Below are positions 18,616-28,307 of a stretch of 64,000 bases of DNA, piece after piece; positions within the stretch are counted from its first letter, which is position 1; each line of letters opens with the position of its first letter. The notes under the pieces were generated by a model. It made no database searches, had not been told where the DNA came from, and worked only from the letters and a program-made list of their open reading frames with translations. A program made the position numbers and the translations under genes. The DNA comes from Actinopolyspora biskrensis. GTDB taxonomy: Bacteria > Actinomycetota > Actinomycetes > Mycobacteriales > Pseudonocardiaceae. The DNA is taken from positions 248,001-312,000 of the forward strand of contig NZ_JACBYW010000003.1 of the NCBI RefSeq assembly GCF_013408175.1, given 5' to 3'.

Positions 18616-19653
18616 TCACCGGGTACGGGCAACCACGTAGTCGACCAGCGCGTAGAGCGCGTCACGCGGCGGGGAGTCCGGTAGCCGGGCGAGTTCCTCG
18701 TTGGCCCGTGCGGCGTAGTCGTCCAGGGTCTCGCGAGCTCGTTTCAAACCGGTCGAGTCGCGCAGCCTGCGCAGCGCCTCCTGCACGTCCTCGTCCGTTT
18801 CGAGGGATCCCGAGAGCAGTTCCCGCAGCCGGGGGTCGGCGTCGGACTCGGTGAGCTCGTACAGCATCGGAAGCGTGCGGACGCCTTCTCTGAGATCCGT
18901 GCCCGGGGTCTTGCCCGACTCGTCGGGCGGGGAGGCGATGTCGATGATGTCGTCGGATATCTGGAACGCCGTGCCCACGATCTTGCCGATGTTCTCCAGC
19001 ACCCCGACCAGCTCCGGCTCGAGCCCCGAGAACAGAGCTCCGAAACGCCCGCAGGTGGCGATCAGCGATCCGGTCTTCTCGTAGATCACCTCCAGGTAGT
19101 GGTCCACGAGACCGACCTCCGGCTCGGCTCCCACGGTCTCCCGCATCTGACCGGTCACCAACGACTCGAAGGTCCGCGCCAGCGACCGCACCGCGTCGCC
19201 GCCGAGGTCCGCCGCGAGCCTGGAGGCCTGTGCGAAGAGGAAATCGCCGGTGAGGATGGCCACCGAGTTGTCCCACCGCGCGTTGGCGCTGGTCGCGCCG
19301 CGCCGCATGGTCGCCTCGTCCATCACGTCGTCGTGGTAGAGCGTGGCCAGGTGGACCATCTCGAGCACGGCCGCCGACTTGACGACGCCCTCCCGGTCCG
19401 ACTCGCCGAACTCCGCCACCAGCAGCGTGAACAGCGGGCGGAACCTCTTCCCTCCCGCCTCCACGAGATGCAGCGAGGCGCGGGTCGCGAAGTCCAGATC
19501 GCTGTCCACCGCCTCGTGCAGCAGTCGCTCGACCCGAACCATCCCCTCGCGCACCGACTCAGCGAGCGTCGAATCAGCAATGTCGAAACCGCCGACGGCG
19601 GTGGCCGCTTCCCACGGCACACCGCTCGTCGGATCACCAACTGGGCTGGTCAC
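18616..19653 (-). CDS. grcC: long-chain polyprenyl diphosphate synthase (GrcC-like, menaquinone side chain)
   Basis: 345 residues from GTG 19653. It has both prenyltransferase Asp-rich motifs: DDVMD at 108-112 and DDIID at 234-238, plus GGKRFRPLF and the GQMRE segment. It adds isopentenyl units in trans to make the long prenyl chain (hepta- to nonaprenyl diphosphate). It lies 47 bases after nuoN on the same strand and near men genes, so the product is most likely the menaquinone tail. The open frame continues upstream into nuoN, but the family N-terminus and position favour this GTG. Confidence 0.9.
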   Translation of the reverse strand: MTSPVGDPTSGVPWEAATAVGGFDIADSTLAESVREGMVRVERLLHEAVDSDLDFATRASLHLVEAGGKRFRPLFTLLVAEFGESDREGVVKSAAVLEMVHLATLYHDDVMDEATMRRGATSANARWDNSVAILTGDFLFAQASRLAADLGGDAVRSLARTFESLVTGQMRETVGAEPEVGLVDHYLEVIYEKTGSLIATCGRFGALFSGLEPELVGVLENIGKIVGTAFQISDDIIDIASPPDESGKTPGTDLREGVRTLPMLYELTESDADPRLRELLSGSLETDEDVQEALRRLRDSTGLKRARETLDDYAARANEELARLPDSPPRDALYALVDYVVARTR

Positions 19654-19700
19654 GTCACCGTCGCCTTCGTCTCCCCCGGAAATGCCCTGCGAGGGACACC

Positions 19701-21344
19701 CTACGACACGAAGCCACCGACACTCGCCCAGTCCAGCGCCAGCATCGGAACCACTCCGAGCAGCAGGGTCATCACCACGCCCAGCGTGACAGCCGCCGTG
19801 GTGAACGCCCCGGGCACGCTGACGGTCGGCCCGTTCGGGTCCGGATCGTTGAAGAACATCAGCACGATGACCCGGATGTAGAGGTAGGCGGCCAGCGCGC
19901 TGGCCAGCAGCGCGATCACCACCAGCGGAGCCATTCCGGCGGAGAACGCCGCCGAGAAGACGGCGAACTTGCCCATGAAACCGCTGGTCGCGGGGATACC
20001 GGCCAGGGCGAGCAGCAGGAAGGTGAACACGCCGGCCACCAGCGGCGAGCGCTTGGCCAGACCGGCCCAGTCGGAGAGGTCGGTGGCCTCGCCCTCGGAG
20101 GTGCGCACCAGGCTGACGACGCCGAAGACCGCCAGTGTGGTGAAGCCGTAGGCGAGCAGGTAGAACAGCGTCGCCGCCAGCCCGCGGTCCGTCAACGTGA
20201 TCGAACCGACCATGAGAAATCCCGCATGAGCTATCGACGAATAGGCGATCATGCGCTTGATGTCCTGCTGGGTCAGTCCGAGCACCACGCCGATGACCAT
20301 GGAGAGCACGGCCACGGTCCACAGCACCCAGTGCCACTCCCAGCTGGAGGCCTCGAAGGCCACGTGCAGCAGCCGCAGCAGCCCGCCGAACGCGGCGACC
20401 TTGGTGCAGGCCGCCATGAAACCGGTGACCGAGGTCGGCGCACCGTGGTAGACGTCAGGGGTCCACAGGTGGAACGGCCCGACCGATCCCTTGAACAGCA
20501 ACCCGACCACCACCAGGCCGAGGCCGGCGAACAGCAGGGTGTCCGACCGCAGGCTCCCCGCCGTGGCGGCGGCTATCTCGGACAGCTGTACCGAGCCCGC
20601 GTAGCCGTAGAGCAGCGCCAGCCCGTAGAGGAAGAAGGCCGAGGCGAAGGCTCCGAGCAGGAAGTACTTGACCGCCGCCTCCTGGGACAGCAGCCTGCGC
20701 CTCCTGGCCAGTCCGCAGAGCAGGTACAGCGGCAGGCTCAGCACCTCCAGCGCCACGAACATCGTGAGCAGATCGTTGGCGGCGCAGAACACCATCATCC
20801 CGCCGAGCGAGAACAGCGTCAGCGGGAAGACCTCGGTCCGCATCCCCACCGCTCCGGCGGCGCGGTCCATCACGGCGGCCGAGGCGGCCCCCGGCGCGTC
20901 CACCGGGGTGCCCGCGGGGGGCCGTCCCTCGGACACGCTGTTCGTCTCGGCGACGAACGCGCCCCCCGGTTCGATCGACCGGTCCGCGATCAACAGGAGC
21001 GCCCCGAAGGACAGGACCAGCAGGGTTCCCCACAGGAACAGGGTGGCCGGCCCCACCGCGAGGGTCTCGGCCAGGGTCGTCGCCCCGGTGTTGATCTCCT
21101 GCGCGTGCAGCCCGAGGAAGACCCCGGCCAGGAGCACGGCGAGCAGACTGATCCCCACCTGAACGGGCCATCGCCGACCGGCGGGCACGAAGGCCTCGAC
21201 CAACACCCCGATGCAGGCCGCCCCCAACACGATCATCAGCGGCGCCACCGCCGCGTACTGGATCGACGGCATCTCGGCGGACTGCTGGGCCAGCACTCCC
21301 GAAGGCGGGGGCAGAGCGGCTCCCGCTTGCGCTACCACTCCCAC
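19701..21344 (-). CDS. nuoN: NADH-quinone oxidoreductase subunit N
   Basis: 547 residues, 14 TM-type antiporter-like subunit of complex I. Core motifs seen: LLAVLALAGIPATSGFMGKF region, TPDVYHGAPTSVTGFMA with the functional Lys further on, and LFFKGSVGPFHLW. GTG 21344 follows AGGGAGG. A central loop of about 50 residues between helices (VAETNSVSEGRPPAGTPVDA) is longer than in E. coli, typical of actinobacteria. Last nuo gene; starts 2 bases after nuoM stops. Confidence 0.95.
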   Translation of the reverse strand: MGVVAQAGAALPPPSGVLAQQSAEMPSIQYAAVAPLMIVLGAACIGVLVEAFVPAGRRWPVQVGISLLAVLLAGVFLGLHAQEINTGATTLAETLAVGPATLFLWGTLLVLSFGALLLIADRSIEPGGAFVAETNSVSEGRPPAGTPVDAPGAASAAVMDRAAGAVGMRTEVFPLTLFSLGGMMVFCAANDLLTMFVALEVLSLPLYLLCGLARRRRLLSQEAAVKYFLLGAFASAFFLYGLALLYGYAGSVQLSEIAAATAGSLRSDTLLFAGLGLVVVGLLFKGSVGPFHLWTPDVYHGAPTSVTGFMAACTKVAAFGGLLRLLHVAFEASSWEWHWVLWTVAVLSMVIGVVLGLTQQDIKRMIAYSSIAHAGFLMVGSITLTDRGLAATLFYLLAYGFTTLAVFGVVSLVRTSEGEATDLSDWAGLAKRSPLVAGVFTFLLLALAGIPATSGFMGKFAVFSAAFSAGMAPLVVIALLASALAAYLYIRVIVLMFFNDPDPNGPTVSVPGAFTTAAVTLGVVMTLLLGVVPMLALDWASVGGFVS

Positions 21345-21346
21345 TG

Positions 21347-22945
21347 TCAGTTACCTCCCTGAGAGGTCACGGGGTCGGTAACGCCGACCTCGCTCATCGT
21401 TGCTTCCACCGACGGTGTGATCACGTCCAACACCGGCGCGGGGTAGACGCCGAGCAGCACGACCAGCACCACCAGAGGTGTCAACAGGCCGATCTCCCTG
21501 CCGTTGAGATCGCGCAGGGTTCCGCGGGCGGTCGCACCTCCGGAGTCGTCCCGCGGGAGGGCTTCCGGATCGGTCGCGGCCCCGGGGCCGCCGACAGCGT
21601 CGAGCACCGCCGTTCCCGAAGGGGGACCCTGCATGACGCGCTGGTACAGGCGCAGCACGTAGACGGCGGCCAGCACCAGCCCGAGCGTGGCCAGGGTCGT
21701 GAAGACGGGCCTGGTGGGGAACGAGCCGATCAGCACGAGGAACTCGCTGACGAAGGAGTTGGTCCCCGGCAGCGAGAGGGTGCTCAGTCCCGCGATCAGC
21801 AGCATCCCCCCGAGCAGCGGGGTCACCCCGGCCATCCCCCCGTAGTCGGCGATCCGCGTGGAACCACCGCGCGCGATGATCATTCCGACCACCAGCACCA
21901 GCATCCCCGTGGCGATGCTGTGGTTGACCATGTACGAGGCCGCGCCCACCTGGGCCTGCGAGGTGAACGCGAATATCCCCAGCGCTATGAACCCGAAGTG
22001 CGCGATCGAGACGTAGGCGATCAGGCGCTTCAGGTCGGTCTGGCCGAAGGCCTGCAACGACCCGTAGAGCACACCGATCACGCCCAGCGTGAGCACCAGC
22101 GGGGCGAGCAGCTGGGACGCGTCCGGAGCCAGCGGCAGGCTGTAGCGCAGGAACCCGAAGGTGCCGACCTTGTCGAGCACCCCGACCACGATGACGGCCA
22201 CCCCGATCGGGGCCTGCTCGGCCGCGTCGGGAAGCCAGGTGTGCAACGGGACCAGCGGGGCCTTGATCGCGAAGGCGGCGAAGAAGCCGAGGAAGATCCA
22301 CACCTGCACCTCGGTCGGGGCGTCGGCGAGAACCGTCTTCAGCGTGGCCCAGTCGAAGGTTCCGACCCCGGTGGTCTCGGCCGCGTAGGCGTAGGCACCG
22401 ATCGCGGAGGCCAGCATGATCAGGCCGCCGAGGAACGAGTACAGGAAGAACTTCATCGCGGCGTACTGCCGACGCTCGCCGCCGTAGCCCCCGATGAGGA
22501 AGTACATCGGGATCAGCATGATCTCGAACAGCACGTAGAACACGAAAACGTCGGTGGCCGCGAACACCGCGACGGTCAGGGACTGCTCGAGCAGCAGCAG
22601 CGCGAAGAAGCCTCCCCGCGTGCGCCCGGCGGGAAGTCGCTCGCCCCAGCTGAAGGCGAGCACGAGCGGCACGAGCAGCGCGATCACCGCGACCATGACC
22701 AGGGCGATGCCGTCGAGCCCGAACGACAGGCTCACCCCGTAGTGCGGGATCCATTCCACCGAACCGGCGAGTTGCATCCGCGCGCCGCCCGGCTCGTAGA
22801 CCACCCACGCCGCGGCGGCGAGCACGAGTTCGAGCAGTGCGCAGACCAGCGCGGCCGGTTTCGCCGCGCGCTCGTTGCCACGCAGCAGCGCGACGACTGC
22901 CGCGCCGAGCAGCGGCAACAGGATCAGCGCGAGGAGCAGGTTCAT
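21347..22945 (-). CDS. nuoM: NADH-quinone oxidoreductase subunit M
   Basis: 532 residues starting at ATG 22945 (MNLLLALILLPLLGAAVVALL). A proton-pumping antiporter-like subunit: conserved Glu in the LLFEIMLIPMYFLIG helix, KAPLVPLHTWLPDAAEQAP, IAYVSIAHFGFIALGIF and LSLPGTNSFVSEF. A loop near the C-terminus (about 440-475, Gly/Ala-rich) is longer than usual. The upstream in-frame extension to 23161 overlaps nuoL and is rejected. 52 bases after the nuoL stop. Confidence 0.95.
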   Translation of the reverse strand: MNLLLALILLPLLGAAVVALLRGNERAAKPAALVCALLELVLAAAAWVVYEPGGARMQLAGSVEWIPHYGVSLSFGLDGIALVMVAVIALLVPLVLAFSWGERLPAGRTRGGFFALLLLEQSLTVAVFAATDVFVFYVLFEIMLIPMYFLIGGYGGERRQYAAMKFFLYSFLGGLIMLASAIGAYAYAAETTGVGTFDWATLKTVLADAPTEVQVWIFLGFFAAFAIKAPLVPLHTWLPDAAEQAPIGVAVIVVGVLDKVGTFGFLRYSLPLAPDASQLLAPLVLTLGVIGVLYGSLQAFGQTDLKRLIAYVSIAHFGFIALGIFAFTSQAQVGAASYMVNHSIATGMLVLVVGMIIARGGSTRIADYGGMAGVTPLLGGMLLIAGLSTLSLPGTNSFVSEFLVLIGSFPTRPVFTTLATLGLVLAAVYVLRLYQRVMQGPPSGTAVLDAVGGPGAATDPEALPRDDSGGATARGTLRDLNGREIGLLTPLVVLVVLLGVYPAPVLDVITPSVEATMSEVGVTDPVTSQGGN

Positions 22946-22997
22946 CGCGTCCCCTCTTCTCCGGCTATTTCGCGAGAATTCGACCGGCGGACCACCG

Positions 22998-24980
22998 TCA
23001 TGGGGTCCCCACCGAGAGCAGGGCGGCGACCAGCAGGACACCGCCGACCAACATGGACATCGCGTAGGACCGGACGAAGCCCGTCTGCCACCGGCGCAGT
23101 ACCTGCGAAGCGGCGCCGAACGACGAGGCGATCCCGTTGACCGCGCCGTCGACCCCGGCACGGTCGAACCGGGTCAGACCGTCGGCCAGCCCCACGGCCG
23201 GGCGCACGGCCACGGCGCGGTTCAGGGCGTTGCCGTACAGGTCGGCGCGGGCGGCGCGGACCAGTGGCGACACCCGCTGCGGGCGGGTCTCGGAAACGGG
23301 GCCGCGTCCCACCACCAGCCAGGCCAGCAGCACGCCGAGCGCGGAGAGCCCCAGCGTCAGCACCGGGATCACCGAGTGCGGGAGAACGGCGTGCCCCTCG
23401 TGCAACTCGCCGAGGGTCGGGGACAGGAAGCTCACCAGCATGTCTCCCCTGGTGAACACCAGACCCGCGGCCACGGACCCGACGGCGAGCACGATCATGG
23501 GTCCGGTCATCACCGGCGGGGACTCGTGCGGGTGGAACGGCCTGCCGTCGGCGGAGGTGCGGTTCTCCCAGCGCCGCTCGCCGAAGAAGGTCATCAGCAT
23601 CAGGCGGGTCATGTAGAAGGCGGTCAGCCCCGCGCCGAGCACGGCGGCGCCGCCGAGCACCCAGCCCTGCCATCCCGGCGCCCCGAAGGCCGCGGAGACG
23701 ATCGCCTCCTTGGAGTAGTATCCGGACAGGAACGGGAAACCGATCAGCGCCAGGTAGCCGAGTCCGAAGGTGACGAAAGTGACGGGCATGTAGCGGTACA
23801 GCCCGCCGAAGCGCCGCATGTTCACCTCGTCGTTCATGCCGTGCATGACCGAGCCCGCGCCGAGGAACAGCCCCGCCTTGAAGAAGCCGTGCGTGAGCAG
23901 GTGCATGATGCCCAGCGCGTACCCGGCCGGCCCCAGTCCGACCGCGAGCATCATGTAGCCGATCTGGCTGACCGTGGAGTAGGCCAGCACCTTCTTGATG
24001 TCGTCGTAGGCGCAGCCGATCACGCAACCGACCAGCAGGGTCACCGCGCCGACCAGGGCCACGACCAGCTGCCCCGTCCCGGTCAGGCTGTAGAGCGGAT
24101 TGGCCCTGGCGATCAGGTAGACGCCGGCGGTGACCATCGTCGCCGCGTGGATCAGCGCCGAGACCGGGGTCGGACCCTCCATCGCGTCGGGGAGCCAGGC
24201 CTGCAGCGGAACCTGGCCGGACTTGCCGCAGGCACCGAGCAGCAGCAGCAGGGCGACGGCCAGCAGCACCCCCGCGGGCAGCTCACCGGCGCGCGCGAAG
24301 ACCTCGGAGTACCGCGTGGTTCCGAGGTGGGCGAACATCAGGAAGATCGCCAGCGCCAGCCCGACGTCGCCGACCCTGTTCATGACGAACGCCTTGGTGG
24401 CCGCCCCCGCGGCCGAGGCCCGCTGCTGCCAGAACCCGATCAGCAGGTAGGAGGCGAGTCCGACGCCCTCCCAACCCAGGTACAGCGTCACGAAGCTGTT
24501 GCCGAGCACCAGGATCAGCATCGCCGCGACGAACAGGTTGAGGTAGCCGAAGAACCGGCGGCGTTCGGTGTTGGCGCTTCCGGTCCTGCCCCGCTGGTCG
24601 TGCGCCATGTAGCCGATCGAGTAGATGTGGATCAGCGCGCCGACCCCGGTGATCAGCAGCACGAAGACCAGCGACAGCGGGTCGATCCGGAGCCCGAAGT
24701 CCACTTGCAGGGAGTTGACGGGAATCCAGGAGAACAGGTGCACCGACCGGGCTGCCGCCTCCCCACCACCGGTGGAGGAGAACAGGGCCAGGGAGTACCC
24801 GAAGGAGGCGATCACCGTGGCACAGCCGAGCAGGTGCCCCCACCCGTTGGCACGTCTACCGGCCAGCAGCAGCACCGCCGCACCGAGCAGCGGTATCGCG
24901 ATGATCAGCCACGCGTTGCCCTGGATCGCCCCCTGAGCTGCCTGTACCGGCTCCGGAGCGGCCAGAATGGAAGTCGTCAC
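22998..24980 (-). CDS. nuoL: NADH-quinone oxidoreductase subunit L
   Basis: 660 residues from GTG 24980, which follows GGGGAG by five bases; the in-frame ATG at 25010 lacks a ribosome site. The largest antiporter-like subunit, with the long C-terminal lateral helix. Motifs: [49 protein letters not shown] and [17 protein letters not shown]. It translocates protons across the cytoplasmic membrane. Confidence 0.95.
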   Translation of the reverse strand: MTTSILAAPEPVQAAQGAIQGNAWLIIAIPLLGAAVLLLAGRRANGWGHLLGCATVIASFGYSLALFSSTGGGEAAARSVHLFSWIPVNSLQVDFGLRIDPLSLVFVLLITGVGALIHIYSIGYMAHDQRGRTGSANTERRRFFGYLNLFVAAMLILVLGNSFVTLYLGWEGVGLASYLLIGFWQQRASAAGAATKAFVMNRVGDVGLALAIFLMFAHLGTTRYSEVFARAGELPAGVLLAVALLLLLGACGKSGQVPLQAWLPDAMEGPTPVSALIHAATMVTAGVYLIARANPLYSLTGTGQLVVALVGAVTLLVGCVIGCAYDDIKKVLAYSTVSQIGYMMLAVGLGPAGYALGIMHLLTHGFFKAGLFLGAGSVMHGMNDEVNMRRFGGLYRYMPVTFVTFGLGYLALIGFPFLSGYYSKEAIVSAAFGAPGWQGWVLGGAAVLGAGLTAFYMTRLMLMTFFGERRWENRTSADGRPFHPHESPPVMTGPMIVLAVGSVAAGLVFTRGDMLVSFLSPTLGELHEGHAVLPHSVIPVLTLGLSALGVLLAWLVVGRGPVSETRPQRVSPLVRAARADLYGNALNRAVAVRPAVGLADGLTRFDRAGVDGAVNGIASSFGAASQVLRRWQTGFVRSYAMSMLVGGVLLVAALLSVGTP

Positions 24981-25035
24981 GCTGTCTCCCCATCCGTTCC
25001 GTGGGTCCATTCGCTGTGCGTCCGTTCGGTGTGGG

Positions 25036-25335
25036 CTAGTACTTCAGCAGGTTGGCGTCGTCGACCGAGACGGATCGGCGGGTCCGGAAGACGGACATGA
25101 TGATCGCCAGGCCGACGACCACCTCGGCGGCGGCGACGACCATCACGAAGAAAGCCATGACCTGCCCGTTGATCGACCCCTCGATCCGGGCGAAGGTGAC
25201 CAGCGAGAGGTTGACCGCGTTGAGCATCAGCTCCACGCACATGAACAGCACGATCGCGTTTCGCCGCACCAGCACCCCGACCGTGCCGATGGTGAACAGC
25301 AGCGCCGAGAGCAGCAGGTAATGAGTGGGGGTCAC
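25036..25335 (-). CDS. nuoK: NADH-quinone oxidoreductase subunit K
   Basis: 99 residues, three TM helices, with the two conserved membrane Glu in [15 protein letters not shown] and the [14 protein letters not shown] helix. GTG 25335 overlaps the nuoJ stop (GTGA). It is part of the E-channel of complex I. Confidence 0.96.
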   Translation of the reverse strand: MTPTHYLLLSALLFTIGTVGVLVRRNAIVLFMCVELMLNAVNLSLVTFARIEGSINGQVMAFFVMVVAAAEVVVGLAIIMSVFRTRRSVSVDDANLLKY

Positions 25336-26414
25336 TGCCTGACCTCCTCGGGTGAGTCCGCGTCGGTTCCGGGGTTCTCGGTGACGCCGTCGTTGCCCAC
25401 CGGGGCGGAACCGTTGTCCTCACCCCGACCGTTCTTGCCGTTGGTTCCGCTGCCGCTGGACGGGTGTTCCTGTTCTGCGGAACCGTTCACCGGGCCCTCC
25501 GCCGCGGTGTCGTCGGTGTCCGCACCGGCGGAAGACCGCTCGTCGCCCTCGTCGGCACCGTCCGCAGGGGAGGGTCCCCCGGTCAGCGCGTGCGCGTCGG
25601 GTTTCCGGGTCCGGCCGGAGACCGCGTTCCGGTCGGCGCGCAACCTCTCCACGGGAGTGGTGTCCAGGATGTCCGACAGCGAGTCCTCGGCCACCGAACC
25701 GTCCGGCAGCAGCGCGGGTGTGGCCACGGAGTTCGCCGTGGCGTAGACCCCCGGTCCCGGAAGCGGTGAGGGCCGGGAGTACTCGCCCCGGAAGCGCGCC
25801 TCCACGGTCTCCCGCTGACTCATGCGCGGCTTGCGTCCCTTGCCGCCGTAGGCCAGCACCATCGCACCGAGCGAAGCGGTGATCAGCAGTGCCGAGGTGA
25901 GCTCGAACGGGAAGAGGTAGTCGGTGAAGATCACCTGACCGAGGCCTCCCGCGGCTCCGCCCCCCGGGGCCCACGGGTCCAGCGGGGCGGCCGGGACCAC
26001 GTCGGTCAGCGAACGGGCCAGCCCCGCCACGAGCAGCGCCGCGAACGCCACTCCGAGCACGGCGGCGGCCAGTCGCTGACCGCGCAGGACCTCGACCACC
26101 GAGTCGGAGGCGTCCCTGCCGACCACCATCAGCACGAACAGGAACAGCATCATGATCGCGCCGGTGTAGACGATGATCTGGGTGAACCCGAGGAACTGGG
26201 CGCTCTGGGCCATGTAGAGCACGCCCAGGCTCAGCATCGTCAGCACCAGCCACAGCGCCGAGTGCACCGCGCTGCGCGCGAACACCATGCCCAGCGCGCC
26301 GAGCAGCGCCAGCGGCCCGAGGATCCAGAAGACCACGGTCTCGCCCGTGCCCACGGCACCCTGCTGGGCCAACGTCGTCTGCGCGAGCGTCGCGCCGGAA
26401 ACCGCGAAGGTCAT
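25332..26414 (-). CDS. nuoJ: NADH-quinone oxidoreductase subunit J with long hydrophilic tail
   Basis: 360 residues from ATG 26414, overlapping the nuoI stop by one base (TGATG). Five TM helices occupy about 25-195, with the conserved [22 protein letters not shown] segment. After [28 protein letters not shown], standard for actinobacteria, comes about 110 residues of acidic, Gly/Ser-rich, disordered tail ([11 protein letters not shown] and similar). NuoJ in E. coli is 184 residues, so nearly half this protein is extra. The tail should face the cytoplasm or periplasm next to the membrane arm; a role is unknown. Confidence 0.93.
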   Translation of the reverse strand: MTFAVSGATLAQTTLAQQGAVGTGETVVFWILGPLALLGALGMVFARSAVHSALWLVLTMLSLGVLYMAQSAQFLGFTQIIVYTGAIMMLFLFVLMVVGRDASDSVVEVLRGQRLAAAVLGVAFAALLVAGLARSLTDVVPAAPLDPWAPGGGAAGGLGQVIFTDYLFPFELTSALLITASLGAMVLAYGGKGRKPRMSQRETVEARFRGEYSRPSPLPGPGVYATANSVATPALLPDGSVAEDSLSDILDTTPVERLRADRNAVSGRTRKPDAHALTGGPSPADGADEGDERSSAGADTDDTAAEGPVNGSAEQEHPSSGSGTNGKNGRGEDNGSAPVGNDGVTENPGTDADSPEEVRQ

Positions 26415-26980
26415 CACCGAACGGCCTCCTCGCCACCGGTCTCGACCGTCGTGTCGGAGGGCACTCCCTGCTGACGGGCGAGTTCCGGACCGTTGACGTA
26501 GTAGTCCTGCTCGTCCTCACCGAGCCGCATGTCGTGCGGTGGTTGCTCCATGCCGGGCAGCAGCGGTGCGAGCAGGTCCTCCTTGGTGTAGATCAGGTTC
26601 CGGCGGTCGTCGTCGGCGGTCTCGTACTCGTTTGTCATCGTCAGCGCCCTGGTGGGGCACGCCTCGATGCAGAGCCCGCAGCCGATGCACCTCAGGTAGT
26701 TGATCTGGTAGTCGAACCCGTAGCGCTCACCGGGCGAGTAGCGCTCGTCCTCGGTGTTGGTCCCGCCCTCGACGAATATCGCGTCGGCCGGACACGCCCA
26801 GGCGCACAGCTCGCAGCCCACGCACTTCTCCAGCCCGTCCGGGTGCCTGTTGAGCTGGTGCTTGCCGTGGAAGCGCGGAGCGGGGATCTTCTTGACCTCC
26901 GGGTACTCCTCCGTGAGCACCGTTTTGAACATCTTGGACAGCGTGACTCCGAAGCCCTTCAGGGGATCAGTCATTCCCAT
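26414..26980 (-). CDS. nuoI: NADH-quinone oxidoreductase subunit I (two 4Fe-4S clusters)
   Basis: 188 residues with two ferredoxin motifs, [12 protein letters not shown] and [12 protein letters not shown], ligating clusters N6a and N6b. N-terminal helix [19 protein letters not shown]. Overlaps the end of nuoH by 14 bases. Confidence 0.97.
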   Translation of the reverse strand: MGMTDPLKGFGVTLSKMFKTVLTEEYPEVKKIPAPRFHGKHQLNRHPDGLEKCVGCELCAWACPADAIFVEGGTNTEDERYSPGERYGFDYQINYLRCIGCGLCIEACPTRALTMTNEYETADDDRRNLIYTKEDLLAPLLPGMEQPPHDMRLGEDEQDYYVNGPELARQQGVPSDTTVETGGEEAVR

Positions 26981-28307
26981 CGGGTGCCTCCTTAGTTGAG
27001 CTGGTGGGCTCCTGTCCGGCCTCCGGTAGCCGGGAACGCGTCCCCGAGGCCGTCGGGACCGTGGTCGCGCGCGGGTTCTCCGGAACCTTCAGGTCCACGG
27101 GGGGTACCGGGTAACCGCCGCCGGAGAGCGGTACTTCGTTCTCGGCGGTCTCCTCCTCCGGAGGTTTGCGGTCCGGCACGAGGAAGGCCAGGATCAGCAG
27201 GGCCACGACCACACCGCCGCCGATGAACAGGAACTGCTGCGAACCGAGCAGGTCGGCGTTGCGCACCCCCCTTATCGCGGTGACGGCGCAGATCCACACC
27301 AGACTCAGCGGGACCAGCACCTTCCACCCCAGGTTCATGAACTGGTCGTAGCGCAGCCTCGGCAGCGTGGCGCGCAGCCAGACGAACACGAACAGGAAGG
27401 ACATCGTCTTGAGCAGGAACCACAGCACCGGCCACCAGCCGGTGTTCAGCACCCCGTCGCCCACCAGGTAGAGCGGCCACGGCGCGTGCCATCCGCCGAG
27501 GAACAGCGTGGTCGCCAGCGCGGAGACGGTGACCATGTTGATGTACTCGGCGAGGAAGAACAGCGCGAACTTCAGCGAGGAGTACTCGGTGTGGAAACCG
27601 CCGACCAGCTCCGACTCGGCCTCGGGGAGGTCGAAGGGCGCGCGGTTGGTCTCACCGACCATGGCGATCGCGTAGACGACGAAGCTGAACGGAAGCAGCG
27701 CGAAGAACCAACCGTTCTCCTGGGCCGCCACTATGCCCGATGTGGACAGCGTTCCCGCGTAGAGGATGACCGCGATGAACGACAGCCCCATCGCGATCTC
27801 GTAGGAGATCACCTGCGCGGCCGACCGCAGGGCACCGAGCAGCGGGTACGGCGACCCGGAGGACCAGCCCGCCAGCACGATGCCGTAGACCCCGATCGAG
27901 GCGCAGGCGAGCACCACGAGCAGGCTCACCGGGAGTTCCACCAGCTGCAGGGCGGTGCGCTCCCCGAAGATGGTCACCTCGCCGCCGACCGGGATCACCG
28001 AGAACGCCACCAGGGCCGGAGTGGCCGAGACCACCGGGGCCAGGATGTAGATCCACTTGTCGGCCAGCACCGGACGTATGTCCTCTTTGAACGCGAGTTT
28101 GAGGCCGTCCGCGAGGGACTGCAGCATCCCGAAGGGACCGGCCCTGTTCGGACCGGGGCGCTGCTGCATCCTCCCGATGACCCTGCGTTCCGCCCAGATG
28201 GTCAGCAGGGTCATCACGACGAGGAACGCGAAGGTCCCCACTACCTTGATCAGGATCAGCCAGATGGGGTCGTCCCCGATCAGGCGTGCCGTCTCGTTCA
28301 TGTTCAC
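26967..28307 (-). CDS. nuoH: NADH-quinone oxidoreductase subunit H
   Basis: 446 residues. GTG 28307 overlaps the nuoG stop (GTGA); an ATG two codons later (28301) is equally possible. Eight TM helices with [24 protein letters not shown] near the N-terminus, [21 protein letters not shown] (quinone-site loop) and [15 protein letters not shown]. The C-terminus carries about 55 extra polar residues. NuoH forms the quinone channel with NuoB and NuoD. Confidence 0.95.
   Translation of the reverse strand: MNMNETARLIGDDPIWLILIKVVGTFAFLVVMTLLTIWAERRVIGRMQQRPGPNRAGPFGMLQSLADGLKLAFKEDIRPVLADKWIYILAPVVSATPALVAFSVIPVGGEVTIFGERTALQLVELPVSLLVVLACASIGVYGIVLAGWSSGSPYPLLGALRSAAQVISYEIAMGLSFIAVILYAGTLSTSGIVAAQENGWFFALLPFSFVVYAIAMVGETNRAPFDLPEAESELVGGFHTEYSSLKFALFFLAEYINMVTVSALATTLFLGGWHAPWPLYLVGDGVLNTGWWPVLWFLLKTMSFLFVFVWLRATLPRLRYDQFMNLGWKVLVPLSLVWICAVTAIRGVRNADLLGSQQFLFIGGGVVVALLILAFLVPDRKPPEEETAENEVPLSGGGYPVPPVDLKVPENPRATTVPTASGTRSRLPEAGQEPTSSTKEAPDGND

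Noticed and set aside
22875-25100. 741-codon open frame on the plus strand opposite nuoL/nuoM
   Set aside because: It mirrors the G/C third-position bias of the nuo genes on the other strand and is made of His/Gln/Arg/Glu-rich sequence with no domain.
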